This document shows positions 53,901-64,000 of a stretch of DNA of 64,000 nucleotides, piece after piece. The DNA is from Muricea muricata (lineage: Eukaryota > Cnidaria > Anthozoa > Malacalcyonacea > Plexauridae): the NCBI GenBank assembly GCA_963855995.1, contig OY979720.1:17380430-17444429 (forward strand), in the 5' to 3' direction. Every line of letters starts with the position of its first letter. The first letter of the stretch is position 1. The notes beneath the pieces are model-generated. The model was not told the origin of the DNA, searched no databases, and was given only the letters and a program-made list of their open reading frames with translations. A program made the translations under genes and the position numbers.

Positions 53901-55110
53901 TTATTGAGCTTGGCCTTGCCAGAGAAAGGCCCAGAGGCCTGTCCCCCCTGACTGGATTGCTGCCCTCAAGAAAACTGCCAATCTAATACCGAATCTAATA
54001 CTAAAACAGGTCTGCCCTGGGTTTTTGGGACTCCCTTGAGAGGAGATCCTGGCTATGCCCCTGGCTCCAAGGGCAGGGTCATTTCAACAATACATACTAA
54101 CAGCTGTCTTCCCATATTACCTAAGCCACACAGTCAAATTTCCCTGTGGGAAGAACCAGAGTACCTGGAGAAAGCCGACAACATTGGGCAGAGCAACAAC
54201 TTGTACTCTTCTCAAGAGGACAAGTTCCAGGAGCAGACCTGCTCAAGCATTAGATTCAGTATTTGAATCACATTGAGACCCTACTGAAAATTTAACCAAC
54301 AAGGAGGGGCGAGGGAGGTAATGAAAAGTAAAGTTTACAGCACTCGAAAACCATTGAAATTCAGGTCACCAAAAAATTCACACCTAAATCCAACCTAGGT
54401 TGGTTATCAACCTAGAAGGTCAATAGGCATTTAGGTCAGCATTGTTGAATGCCAAGCTCATTTTAGAGGGCTGAATTTATTTGTCATATTCAAATATTTA
54501 GAAGCAAAAAGAAAATGAAATACTTTTTGCTATATTGTAATGAAAAGATATTCAGCTATTAAGTTGATTGAGAAATAAGTAATAGGGATGGTGATTGGCA
54601 GAAAGAAAATATTTAACAGAATGCCTTTAGTTGACTTAGATAGGAAAAAAGTAGGGATCTATTTCTTATTATCAGAATCCACTATTAAATTTAAGTTACA
54701 TGGTTCTGTCAGATTAATGGACGGGAAAGGAAATAATTATGTTTAATTAGCAAAATTACAGCTGAAAAACCACAATTTTCATTGGGCTTTTATGCAGTCC
54801 TAATTAGTTGTCTTACTGGTACTAACAAACAAAAAACTAGCAGTAGACTTCATTTAAACTGGGGGTTATATTTGGGAATGATAGGGAACCATATCTGACC
54901 ATAGGGAACACCCAATATGATTTTCACACGTGCAAAATATTTGCTTTGTATGCTCAAATATTTCGCTAAACCCACCCTGATTGTCCACACAATTCATCTA
55001 TATTATACAAATAGATATTCTTCTACAACTACTGATAGAAAAGAAAGCATATTACCTTGAAATAAAGGCTGGATTGCTTCGAATATCTTGAAGATTTTCT
55101 GCACGCCATT
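47928..55110 (-). CDS. Candidate exons of the unidentified spliced gene, right-arm copy
   Basis: Read right to left: 55056-55110, 53754-53834, 50101-50144, 47928-48041, with the duplicated exon at 46626-46739 and a possible exon at 43280-43342. Bases in the first three match the left arm apart from one synonymous change in each of two exons. Exon 47928-48041 carries Arg to Cys and Asn to Asp changes and an altered last base (AA instead of AG before GT), so splicing there may be weakened. A hAT-type insertion lies upstream of the first exon, 115 bases from its acceptor. Confidence 0.4.
48660..49170. mobile_element. Rearranged copy of the TTAA MITE in the right arm
   Basis: The right end (CCATATAATCAGCCC then TTTAA, ending 49170) matches the terminus of the left-arm MITE. 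A degenerate second terminus lies near 48873-48905 (GATTACATGATCTCGTTTAC). About 200 further bases (48660-48870) have no counterpart in the left arm and may be another insertion. A 150-codon minus-strand frame (48615-49067) crosses it and looks like chance. Confidence 0.5.
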
Positions 55111-55224
55111 CTAAACAAAATTGTTGAACTTGCAATTGGCGCTTTCCGAGCTGCCGACGAGCAAATACGACGAGCAAGCACGCCAACAAGTCGACGAAGC
55201 CCGAGCAACTGAAGAGAAAAAAGC

Positions 55225-55698
55225 CAGGGTTGGTAGTTTGGCGTATTAGAGGCCAAATAACTCGATTTTGGCTTCTTTTTTTCTTGCTTGGCCTCAAAAA
55301 AGAAGTTTGGCTTTTTGGCTACTTGTTGGCCTCTTTCTATTTCAAAGTAATGCTTGGAAAATGTTTCGATCTTAGTTTGATTATATATGTTTAATCGTCA
55401 TAATAATGTAGGTATGTATACTAATTGTGATACTTTTAGTATATGAGGATATATAATTAGTATTCATGGAATAAATTAGTTGTGCTACGCAGTACACTAG
55501 TCATCACACTAGTTGTAAAATAAAAGCTGAACAGTGTCAATACCCAAAACTATTAGGAATGAGTTTGCGATAAATTTGAACTTTTTAGCATTTATTTGGC
55601 CGTGTTAGAAAAATTGTAGTTTGGCCTCTTTTGGTAGATTTTGGCCTCTTTTTGCATAGCTATTTGGCTCCAAGCATGCGCAGGGCCTACCAACCCTG
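55225..55698. mobile_element. 474-bp hAT-type nonautonomous element, right arm only
   Basis: The perfect 12-bp termini CAGGGTTGGTAG and CTACCAACCCTG are flanked by the 8-bp duplication AAAAAAGC at 55217-55224 and 55699-55706. The left arm at the same place (about 24295-24310) reads through a single copy of the target, an intact empty site. The termini are shared with the 128-bp element at 30628-30755, indicating one family. No transposase frame is present. Confidence 0.93.
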
Positions 55699-56714
55699 AA
55701 AAAAGCCCAAGGGCGACGGGAGGGGTTGGGGGTAAGTGCCTGGTTGTGAAACGAATGGTAAATGGTCCCTCTAATTGGGTCTCATCCAGGGCAGTATTTT
55801 GATTTTCTTTCACTGAATCTATGAATTGTCCAATGTGTTTACTTACCCTTAATTTACTTTTTCAACAAAAAAGTGAAGTAAAGGTGAGGCCAATCAATCG
55901 CTTGGAATTTTTGGTCAAAAATTGCTCGTAAAGACTAACCTCTCAGGTACTATGGTAAACATTGCTTAAATTGTCTTGCCAATGAACTACAAAAACAATT
56001 AGTTTACCAGGCTGTTATTTTTCATTTCAAAGTAGTTCCCTCAAAGGTAATGCTTAAAAATATTTCCTGTCTCAATGGGTATCGATAACCATCGATTTCA
56101 AGACGAATGCAATGAAACAAAAACATGCATCGAAATGCTACCCCTGATTTCCTTCCTATATCAAACGAACTACAGTGCTAAAAAATTCTGCCATTATTTC
56201 TTTATCACACAATTGCTTGTATACACCACGTGTTTTTATTTGTACAATTTGTATATGTACTTCTATATACAAACACTCATTGATACAGAGCCCAACACAT
56301 ACTCGTTGCTATGAACTGTGGTAGAAGAAAACAAATGAAGCCCAGTAACTTAGAGAGAAGGAAACGTTTTTCATTTTGTGTGATCTTGCACAATGATATA
56401 ATTTTTTCAGGATGTTTCTAACTTTTGACTTAAATGGTAAGGGATCAGTTATTCTTTTTTTACCCCACCATTTTCTCATTTTGAAGAGATATGACAATAC
56501 ATTTACATTTTGGCTTATCGAAACCTTTGAAATATCTATAATTAGCAATAATGAGTTTTTGACAACATGCTCTTTACTAGAAATACTACACGAAAAAAAA
56601 TAACAAAGACGCTAGGCCTCTGCCATCTTGGATATTTCAAAAGATCAATGACGCTACAACAGGGTAAAGTTGTCTTCCTAAAGAAGCAAGTGGCAAGCAT
56701 GCTTAACATTTGTA

Positions 56715-56829
56715 TCATAGGCGGCCCAAATCTTAGTGTTGTTTTGCCAGCCATGTTTTGAATATTTTCTCTAAGCTTTTCACTGTTTGAAAGCAAGAAA
56801 ACACACGCGTGAAGAGATTTCACGTTCGC
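56715..56829. other. Junction between palindrome and direct duplication
   Basis: About 115 bases match neither the palindrome arms nor ARP1 intron 2. The right-arm homology stops at about 56714 and homology to 5457 onward begins at about 56830 (CCAAATTTAGTTGCATAGAG). Confidence 0.7.
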
Positions 56830-57193
56830 GTTTCCAAATTTAGTTGCATAGAGTTGAATGTTGGTAAAAATGTTTGTATGTACATGTGCATTTATTGGCC
56901 TTTTCTTGTACCGAACAGTTTGAAACTTAACCAGGCCCCCTACCCCTTCTGGGCAGAGCCTAGAAATTTGACTCCAAAACCTTCCAGAAGCTGGGAATTC
57001 GGCAGTGTGGAATGCATGAAGGTGTAACCAATGATGTGGAGCATCAGGGTTGGCCAAGCACACCATCCCCCCCCCCTGCCAGATCATGCTCCGTCCATCC
57101 TTGTCTGCATGTCAGCACAAAATAAGAAAAAGCACAAAGAATCATTTTCATTGCTGGTAATGAAGACTTGAACTAATGACTGACAATTTGTAG

Positions 57194-60100
57194 TGTTGGA
57201 TGACCGAAACATGTTCGGATTATGGCCGGAGCGTTATAAGAAGGAGATATATTTATTGGTCCAAGAGCCCAGGTACTGAAAATGAGGTCATGTCTATTTT
57301 TAGGTATTACCACAGTTGATAGCGTTAACATTACAATTGGGAGGGTTAAGAGGCAAATTTAAAGGATACTGCATCTAATAGCAGCTAACTTCTGCAGAAC
57401 AAAGTATTAGTCTATTGTTTTCAACCCCCCCCCCTTCCCCCTTATTCCTGCGCCTTGCTTACATGATTAAACTTTCTTTGTAGGAACATAGAGGACTACT
57501 GAATATCAGATACCCTATGGAGGTAATTCAGACATTTATAGATGCTGTGGAATCTGTTTTGCACATCGTTTTGTAACAAAGAGGGACCTGTAAAATTAAT
57601 ATAAACATTGCCAACATCAAGGGTTTATTCAACTAAAAACATTGCATTTGAGTGTATAAAATGGCTCCCCTACCATATGTTGAATCATACATATTTACCA
57701 TCGGATATAACTTTCTTTCCTGAACATTGTGATTTGGAAACGCACCACTACAGCAATTGCCGTACTGTAAACTCTATGGTCAGTGCAATCTGATAAGAAA
57801 CTGTATCAGGGTGAATCACACATGCTATTTATTTTGCTGTCACAGAAACCACTAAGATTAATGGAACTGCCATGTCACATGCGTGATGGGAGAATCAACC
57901 ATCATTGAGTTCACTGCTTGGTTTCATTGTGTGTACTATTTGTGATCGGTTGAAAATCATGAAAGTCATGAAATGACGGCAAATGAAGCGTCTATTTAAT
58001 ATCCCTAATCTGTGTTTCTACTATCACACTATTCTAGAAGAAACGTTGTTCACACACAGGAGTATAGTCATGGTCATAATGAGTATAATTGAAGTGTTTT
58101 TATCCCAGCAGTCTGTTTTCTCATGGGATATCAATTTTAATAGATAAGCAAAACTATTAGGTGGAAGATTGTAGGTGCTCATATGAACACTTCATTCTAA
58201 GTATAGGGATCATATTTTTTCAATTGATTAGCATGGCATTGTCACAGACTGGAATGACATGGAAAGGATTTGGCAGGTTAGTTTTTAAGTGAAAATTACA
58301 GCAGCTGAACTAGGTACTATGGTGGGTCCTTTGCTTTCTGTAATCAGATTGTCTGTATTTCACAATCATGTTACAAATTTACCTAATACCAATTTCTACT
58401 ACTCTTTGGTTTACTTTACTTCAGCATTTCCAATGAAAACTTCCTTAAATTGAGATCATGTGTGAGGCAAATTTCTAGCTAATTGCAAGAGGTTTTGGAC
58501 ATATTTTGATATGACTCAAATCTTAGATCACCCCTCCTTTTGAGAAATTAAAAGGATTTTCAATTTTATTTTTGTAGTTTATTTATTCAAAAGATCAACT
58601 TCAAACAAGAGCAGAAGAAGTGAGTCTTCAGTTAGAGTTTAATTAATTTGTCGCTCAAGTTTTGATGCCTTGGTGATAGCCAAAGAATTCTAGTTTTCCT
58701 AAGACGGTTTAGTTTCATTTTATGATATTTGTTTTTCAAATCTTTCAGCATCCTGTACTTCTAACAGAAGCTCCAATTAACCCAAGGCGAAACAGAGAAA
58801 AGGCGGCTGAAGTAAGAAGTAGTAATGTTGATTTAGAAATGCATTTTAACAAGTATAGAGTAACAGTGCTGGAAAATATTCAAACTTAATTAATTTTGAA
58901 AAGTTGTTTTCAGTCTTTCATATGATACCTGTTTAAAAACATCTAGGGCTTGTTCAAAATAGTAAGTTTTAATTCTGACTATGTTTTTTTCTGTTTCAGA
59001 TATTTTTTGAGACCTTCAATGTTCCCGCATTGTTTGTGTCTCTCCAAGCAGTACTGAGCTTATATTCAACTGGCAGGACCACAGGTGTCGTGTTGGATGT
59101 AGGAGATGGTGTCTCGCATGCAGTTCCTATTTATGAAGGATTCGCTATGCCACACTCAATTATGAGGACAGATCTCGCGGGAAGGTATGTGTACAAACAT
59201 ATCATCATAATATGGCTAACCTATGACACTTCCAAACTGGAAAAAATAGGAATGAAATTCCACAAGAAGTAGATAAAATAATAGACCTTTGTGGAACTAG
59301 AAAGCACTTTAAGGGAAAGATTATTTAATAATTGGTAATGCTATTATGATGTTATTATGTAGTATCTTGTACTAGAATCATTGAGAAACTTGGTAAGACA
59401 TGGGGACACTTGGATCAATATCTTCTTTCCATATTTTTCAGGGACGTCACGCGATATCTACGTTTACTTCTAAGAAGAGAAGGCTTCAAGTTCCATACAT
59501 CGTCGGAATTAGAAATTGTTAAACAAATTAAAGAGGTACAAAAATGTTTACTTTGTCTAACTTTAAAACTGTTTTTACTTTACAAAAATTACTTTGTAAA
59601 AAGCTGCAAGTTAATGTTTCTTTAATAATTGTGACAATTCCTCTTTGTAGCAAGTCTGCTATTTGGTTCTGAATCCTTTAAAAGAGGTGTGTATCCTGGG
59701 CCATGTTGATTATGATGTTTGTAAATATAAGATAATGTATTGATTCTGTTTTGCAAACGTTTTGTACGTGTATGAATTCTGACATGTGAAGGTACATACT
59801 ATTGCTTTAGGGTCATATACTTACAGTATTTATTGATGTGTTTCTAGGAACCAATGGACACAGATAAGGCGAAATTTACTTTGCCCGATGGCAGCGTACT
59901 CGATGTAAGAAGAATTAATGGGGAGGTTTTCAATGAGTATCTTTTCCTGTAAAACAATTTTCTTTTTTTCTTAGCCTGGCTCTTCGAGATACAGAGCACC
60001 TGAAGTATTATTTAGACCTGATCTTATAGGAGATGAATCTGAGGGAATACATGAGGTGAGCAATGACATGGAGCAAAAACCGAGTAAGTTGATCGGTAGC

Positions 60101-61379
60101 TGGCCAAATAACAAATTTGGATTACTCCTAAATGAGAAGTTTTGGACACATAGGCATATTAGGTATTTTGTTATGTGGCTCGCTTAAAAGGGCTCTTTTT
60201 GCAACATTAATACACACAATACAATGCATTATACAATTGCCAAGAACCTATTTGTCTTTATTTTACCTAACTTTTTTACCCAACTAAGGTTTTGGCGTTT
60301 ACAATTCAAAAGTCAGGTATGGATCTTAGGAAGACGCTTTATGGTAATATAGTGTTATCTGGTGGTTCGACGCTTTTTAAAGGTACGCTGTTATGTACTT
60401 TATGGGAAATTGTTGGTTTCTTTTTTTGCCACTCTGTGGAAAGTTTTTTAAACTCTGTGCCTGTGGGTTCAAATTTATTGTTATTACTGGCAGGTTTTGG
60501 CGATCGTCTGTTGAGTGAAGTGAAGAAATTGGCGCCAAAAGATATAAAAATTAGGGTACGATTATCTTGTATTTCTCTCATATCTGCATGTGCCAAACGG
60601 AAATATTGATGCACTAAAGTTGTGCATATGGAGTATATTTGACATTTGAAACAACTCTTTAAGATTTCTGCTCCCCAGGAAAGACTGCATTCTACTTGGA
60701 TAGGGTAAATATTGAAAGTTTTTCTTGTGTTATAATATTCGATTGTGAAGTTTTATGCATTGTGACAAAATGAACCCCAAGACCCCTTAAATCGTCTTAT
60801 TGACCAAGGAGCATTTTTAAAATACACAGCACGTAACATAATAGCTTTTTACTTCTAAGACAACGTTTACACTACTCAAAATAGCAAGCTCGAATGCTTT
60901 TCGTTTAAATTTCTTTGCTCTGTTCGAAATATTTTTTGTTCATATGAGTGCTTGTAAACAAGTTAAAAAACTGGAACGGTGTCGTATAAGCGCACGGAAA
61001 TTCTGCCGGCATTATTTCGCTCCGCAGTGGTGTAAGCGTATTCTAACTTGATCCAACAATTATTCGGCGAGGTGATTAGCGGGTAATAATCCCCGATAAT
61101 CACCAGCCGGAGGCGAGTAATTGCTTTGAATTAAATTAAATTGTATCGTTTTCTAGAGGATCCATTCTAGCGCCATTAGATACTTTCAAGAAAATGTGGG
61201 TTTCCAAGAAAGAGTGGGAGGAAGAAAACACGCGCGTTCTTCATAGAAAAACTTTCTGGGAATTAATAATAAATTATAAGCAGAGGTATAAGAGATCCCC
61301 CCTTAGATCTGAATATATCACCGGGGAAGCAAAGCTAACAAAGTACACTCGCTTATACGGGCCTGGGCCACTGATCTGA
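57194..61379 (+). pseudogene. ACTR1: ARP1 (centractin) partial copy, exons 3-16, broken
   Basis: All fourteen exons from 3 to 16 are present with splice sites: 57194-57272, 57484-57522, 58232-58276, 58578-58619, 58749-58811, 59000-59184, 59442-59535, 59651-59686, 59848-59904, 59975-60055, 60289-60382, 60494-60555, 60664-60704 and 61157 onward. Exons 1-2 and the start codon are absent. Exon 3 has CGA changed to TGA (57201-57203) and a 3-base in-frame insertion forming TAA (57237-57239). The natural stop TAG is TGG (61257-61259), extending the frame to 61379. Elsewhere, against the intact gene, I count 16 synonymous and only three missense changes (Asp to Gly, Tyr to His, Ser to Pro, all in exons 13-16). 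The acceptor of exon 13 has become CTAAG and that of exon 15 TTAAG, both weaker. Confidence 0.92.
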
Positions 61380-62583
61380 TGAGGTACAAGTGGATGAAGG
61401 CCATTGTGCATAAGGAGAGCCGGCAGCCTATATGTTTTGAAAAGATATCCTGTACTGAATCTCAGATCAGTGGTCTGGTCGTATTTAGCGCGCGAATGAG
61501 TGTTTTCTGCTAATGAGAAAGAAATGAAAAAAAAACCCCAACGAATCCTACCACTCTCTTAATTCAAACGATTGAAAATTCAATTCTTTCTGTGATTGTT
61601 TTTAGGGATCGTACGTTTTCTATTCAAAATTAGTCTTATTGAGTGACATATTTTAATCGATTGGAACACTGGAAGAGTATCCCTCAATCTATATTCAATT
61701 TCTTAGATTAAAAAATAGTCTGCAGATTGAAAAATTCTTCAAACTTTTGAAAGATTGAAAAAATCCCCTCAAGCCAATCTTTTAAATTAAGAGAGCATAG
61801 TGCACCTATAGTTTTTACCAGGGTGTTACTTTTTGTTTTGAAACCTTGCATCTTATTTCGGTTCCTCTCATTAGCATTGCGAACATGAATTTCTTACTCG
61901 TATTAACTCTCGTCAAATGTTTACACCAGTCAAAGCTCGTGTATTGTACTATTTTACTGTACATGATAGCTGGAGAATTTGCCTCATTATCTCTGAAGCA
62001 AAGAGTCAAATGTTGCTGGCACTATTTTCTCGTGTTTCATCGTTGGTTCTCTCTCTATCGAATTAGGAAATGGGTAAATTCTAATCAGTCGGTTATTCGT
62101 TCATGTCACGAGTGTATCGCCTTAAATCTCGTCATAAATTTTGGACTGGAATGACAGAAAGGAATATTTGTGATGGCAACATGAATGAAACAACCAGTCG
62201 CTTTCATGAGTTCACAACATTCAGTTTAATTGAAAATACTTTCTCCTCTTTTGACTTGAGTTTAAGATGTTTAGCCGTGACGTAAAGTAATAGCGATTCT
62301 GATGTATATATGTATTGTGATGGGTTGACCGAGTGATAATGACAGGGGCGTGGTTGACCGAGTGATAATGACAGGGGCGTGGCTAAGAAGGGAGGGGAGG
62401 CGGTCGCACCCCAATTGTCTTCAAAACCGTCCTGAGAGGGGGGGGGCTGAGGCGAGTTGTGTTGCGTTGTTATCAGTGTAATACCTTTCAACCCCATCGG
62501 CATCGCGCTTACGAAAGCCATTACCGGGAAATTGTCCAGGGGAAATTTCCCCGGTAACTCGGGCACGTGTGATGTAATTCAAG

Positions 62584-62999
62584 ATGGCGGTCGTTTCGTC
62601 TTCGATTTCAAGTATGGGGGAAGATTACGTTTTACCAAGCACAAACAGCTCGAAACCTTATCAATATCTAGTTGAGATGATCGGTCTCGATCACAACTAC
62701 GGTAGGCCGTGGTCGGAGCGGGAAAAAATACCTCATGCTAGGCCTGCTAAAGACCTATTTTCGCCAGTAGCCGAAAAGGACAGCGAGCCGCCAAAAGAGA
62801 CTGAAGTGAGCAAAACAAACGAGGAGGAGGAGCTTATTGATGTCGATACGGTAGAAGAAGCACCCCTTCATGGCCCGGCTGCTATAAATATGCAATACGA
62901 TGTAATGAAGTCTAAAATTGTGATGTCAGAATGTGAGAAATATGTAAGCAGTGCTTCGAGTAAAAAAACACCGGATACATGGGAAGAACTCATTTGCAG
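62584..62999 (+). pseudogene. KANSL3: KANSL3 exon 1 copy, intact exon but 3'-truncated gene
   Basis: The start context, full 416-base coding exon and CAG/GTATGC donor are preserved. Compared with 11205-11620 I see two missense changes (Cys to Gly, Asp to Glu) and three synonymous ones. Intron 1 homology ends at 63493 and no exon 2 follows within the window. With its promoter region also copied, it could still be transcribed. Whether it splices into the sequence beyond 63494 cannot be decided here. Confidence 0.85.
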
Positions 63000-63493
63000 G
63001 TATGCAAGCTTGGGAAAGATTTGGATTGAGTCAAGGACAGAAACAATTTACCCATTCTATGCCACTTATGGGGGTTCCCCCTAAGGCTATTGTTCTCACG
63101 ACCAATGGTAACAAGCCTCACTTTCATGCAAAAAATTTTTCAGTGAGGACCTCGTGTCTGTAATTTACCAGCTAACCAACTTTGTTCTTTGTGTAATCAC
63201 TTTGGCTACAATCCTTCTTGACAAAAATCGTGATTATGCAACAAAAGAAGTGAGTCTGTTTAAATTACGTACGCCTACAGACACATGTGCTCTGTGCTAG
63301 ATGGCCGTGTCGAAATAACTGGCTCTACTTTAGTTTACTTACTAGTATTTGGCACAAATGTCTGGCGTGGAAGATCCATGCCAGAGGGGGTGAAAAATAC
63401 CCTTATGGAAAACTTGCAAAGCAGGTCGTCAAAAACAGATTTTGTTCTCCAATTTGTGGAATTGTTCCACAATTGCTTCAGCCCTATCCAATC

Positions 63494-64000
63494 CACCCTT
63501 TTCGAGGTTTGACCGACGGGGGGTAACACGTGTAGTAATTCGAAACATTCGGACAAACAACAAGCGTCGCGTTAATACTTTTGTATATGAGGAACCATTG
63601 ATTATCGATAATTTTAGCGAAATTTACTTTTTAAAGACAAAGAAAGGCAAAATAAAAAAGGGCAAAATTCTATCAAAGCATGGATAGTACTTTGAAGCGC
63701 AATCATTCTGACAAAAAGTCGCTCTGACTTGAAACAATATTTAAAAACGTGAGGCGTTTCAGTAACTGGATATCTTAAACCGGCATTAGTTGAGATAGCG
63801 AAATCCGTCGAAAAAGTGTTGATACCTGTCTTAGACTATGCAAAATCAAAAAAGGAGAACAAGTTGATTATTCATGGTGTTGAAACAGAAGATCCGCTAT
63901 CTTCAGCGCACGAATATGTAAATTATTTTAACTCATCGCTGCCATTCGGTCTTTTCGATATTTTTAATCATCTCATATACAGTTCCACAGAATATGATAA
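63494..64000 (+). CDS. Unidentified ORFs beyond the duplication breakpoint, open at window end
   Basis: Two + strand frames follow the breakpoint. The first ends at 63687 with a basic tail (KTKKGKIKKGKILSKHG). The second is open from about 63751 to the end of the window and reads GVSVTGYLKPALVEIAKSVE, then KVLIPVLDYAKSKKENKLII, with a later HEYVNYFNSSLPFGLFDIFN. The balanced composition and the closely following frames suggest a compact gene arrangement such as a mobile element, but I recognise no family and no start codon decides the second frame. Confidence 0.4.

Larger units (their letters stand above)
39767..56714 (-). repeat. Right arm of giant inverted repeat (~16.9 kb)
   Basis: Reverse complement of 23521-39714. 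It is about 0.75 kb longer, mainly because of a 474-bp hAT-like insertion (55225-55698), extra sequence at about 55834-55980, and a different interior of the MITE region at 48660-49170. Exon candidates of the unidentified gene lie on the minus strand here at 55056-55110, 53754-53834, 50101-50144, 47928-48041, 46626-46739 and 43280-43342. The remaining sequence is AT-rich noncoding DNA with the mirrored MITEs and SINEs described for the left arm. Confidence 0.95.
56830..63493 (+). repeat. Direct segmental copy of 5457-12114
   Basis: Bases run collinear with the ARP1 intron 2 to KANSL3 intron 1 region at an offset of about 51.37 kb, with scattered substitutions and small indels. Homology ends abruptly inside KANSL3 intron 1: AGCCCTACCCAATTGTGGAC continues in the first copy, AGCCCTATCCAATCCACCC in this one. 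Confidence 0.95.

Overview
The window is animal nuclear DNA: AT-rich and intron-rich, with GT-AG introns and metazoan housekeeping genes. Three well-supported genes all lie on the + strand: a type II pantothenate kinase (747-3580, 5' end not found), the dynactin subunit ARP1/centractin (5111-9852, complete, 16 exons, 376 codons) and KANSL3, a scaffold of the NSL histone acetyltransferase complex (11205-21491, complete, 12 exons, about 1295 codons). The repeat families (short fold-back elements, tRNA-headed SINE pieces, TTAA-flanked and hAT-like MITEs) and the protein similarity suggest an early-branching marine metazoan. An anthozoan cnidarian is my best guess, but the sequence does not prove it.

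The dominant structure is a giant inverted repeat. Bases 23521-39714 are repeated in reverse complement at 39767-56714, with a 52-base spacer centred at about 39740.5. The arms are nearly identical close to the centre and become more divergent outward. They also differ by discrete transposon insertions with recognisable target-site duplications. The centre (37906-41574) is itself a nest of smaller palindromes built from a long-terminal-inverted-repeat element whose 273-base core carries a 90-codon ORF. The arms also hold several short, phase-compatible exon candidates, with protein reading left to right in the left arm and right to left in the right arm. They suggest an unidentified spliced gene, one of whose exons has been tandemly duplicated.

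Right of the palindrome, 56830-63493 is a direct second copy of 5457-12114. It carries ARP1 exons 3-16 (two stop codons in exon 3, natural stop lost, exons 1-2 absent) and KANSL3 exon 1 (intact), then breaks abruptly into unrelated sequence with an unidentified ORF open at the window end.

Layout: 1-746 upstream sequence; 747-3580 PANK; 3581-5110 intergenic with a tRNA-like SINE head and a MITE; 5111-9852 ARP1; 9853-11204 intergenic; 11205-21491 KANSL3; 21492-23520 intergenic with two MITEs; 23521-56714 giant palindrome; 56715-56829 unique junction; 56830-63493 duplicated ARP1/KANSL3 fragment; 63494-64000 unrelated ORFs. PANK makes coenzyme A precursor, ARP1 builds the dynactin filament and KANSL3 acts in chromatin. 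They are unlinked housekeeping functions and do not form an operon. The main open question is whether the palindrome plus direct duplication is real genome structure or a misjoin of divergent haplotypes.
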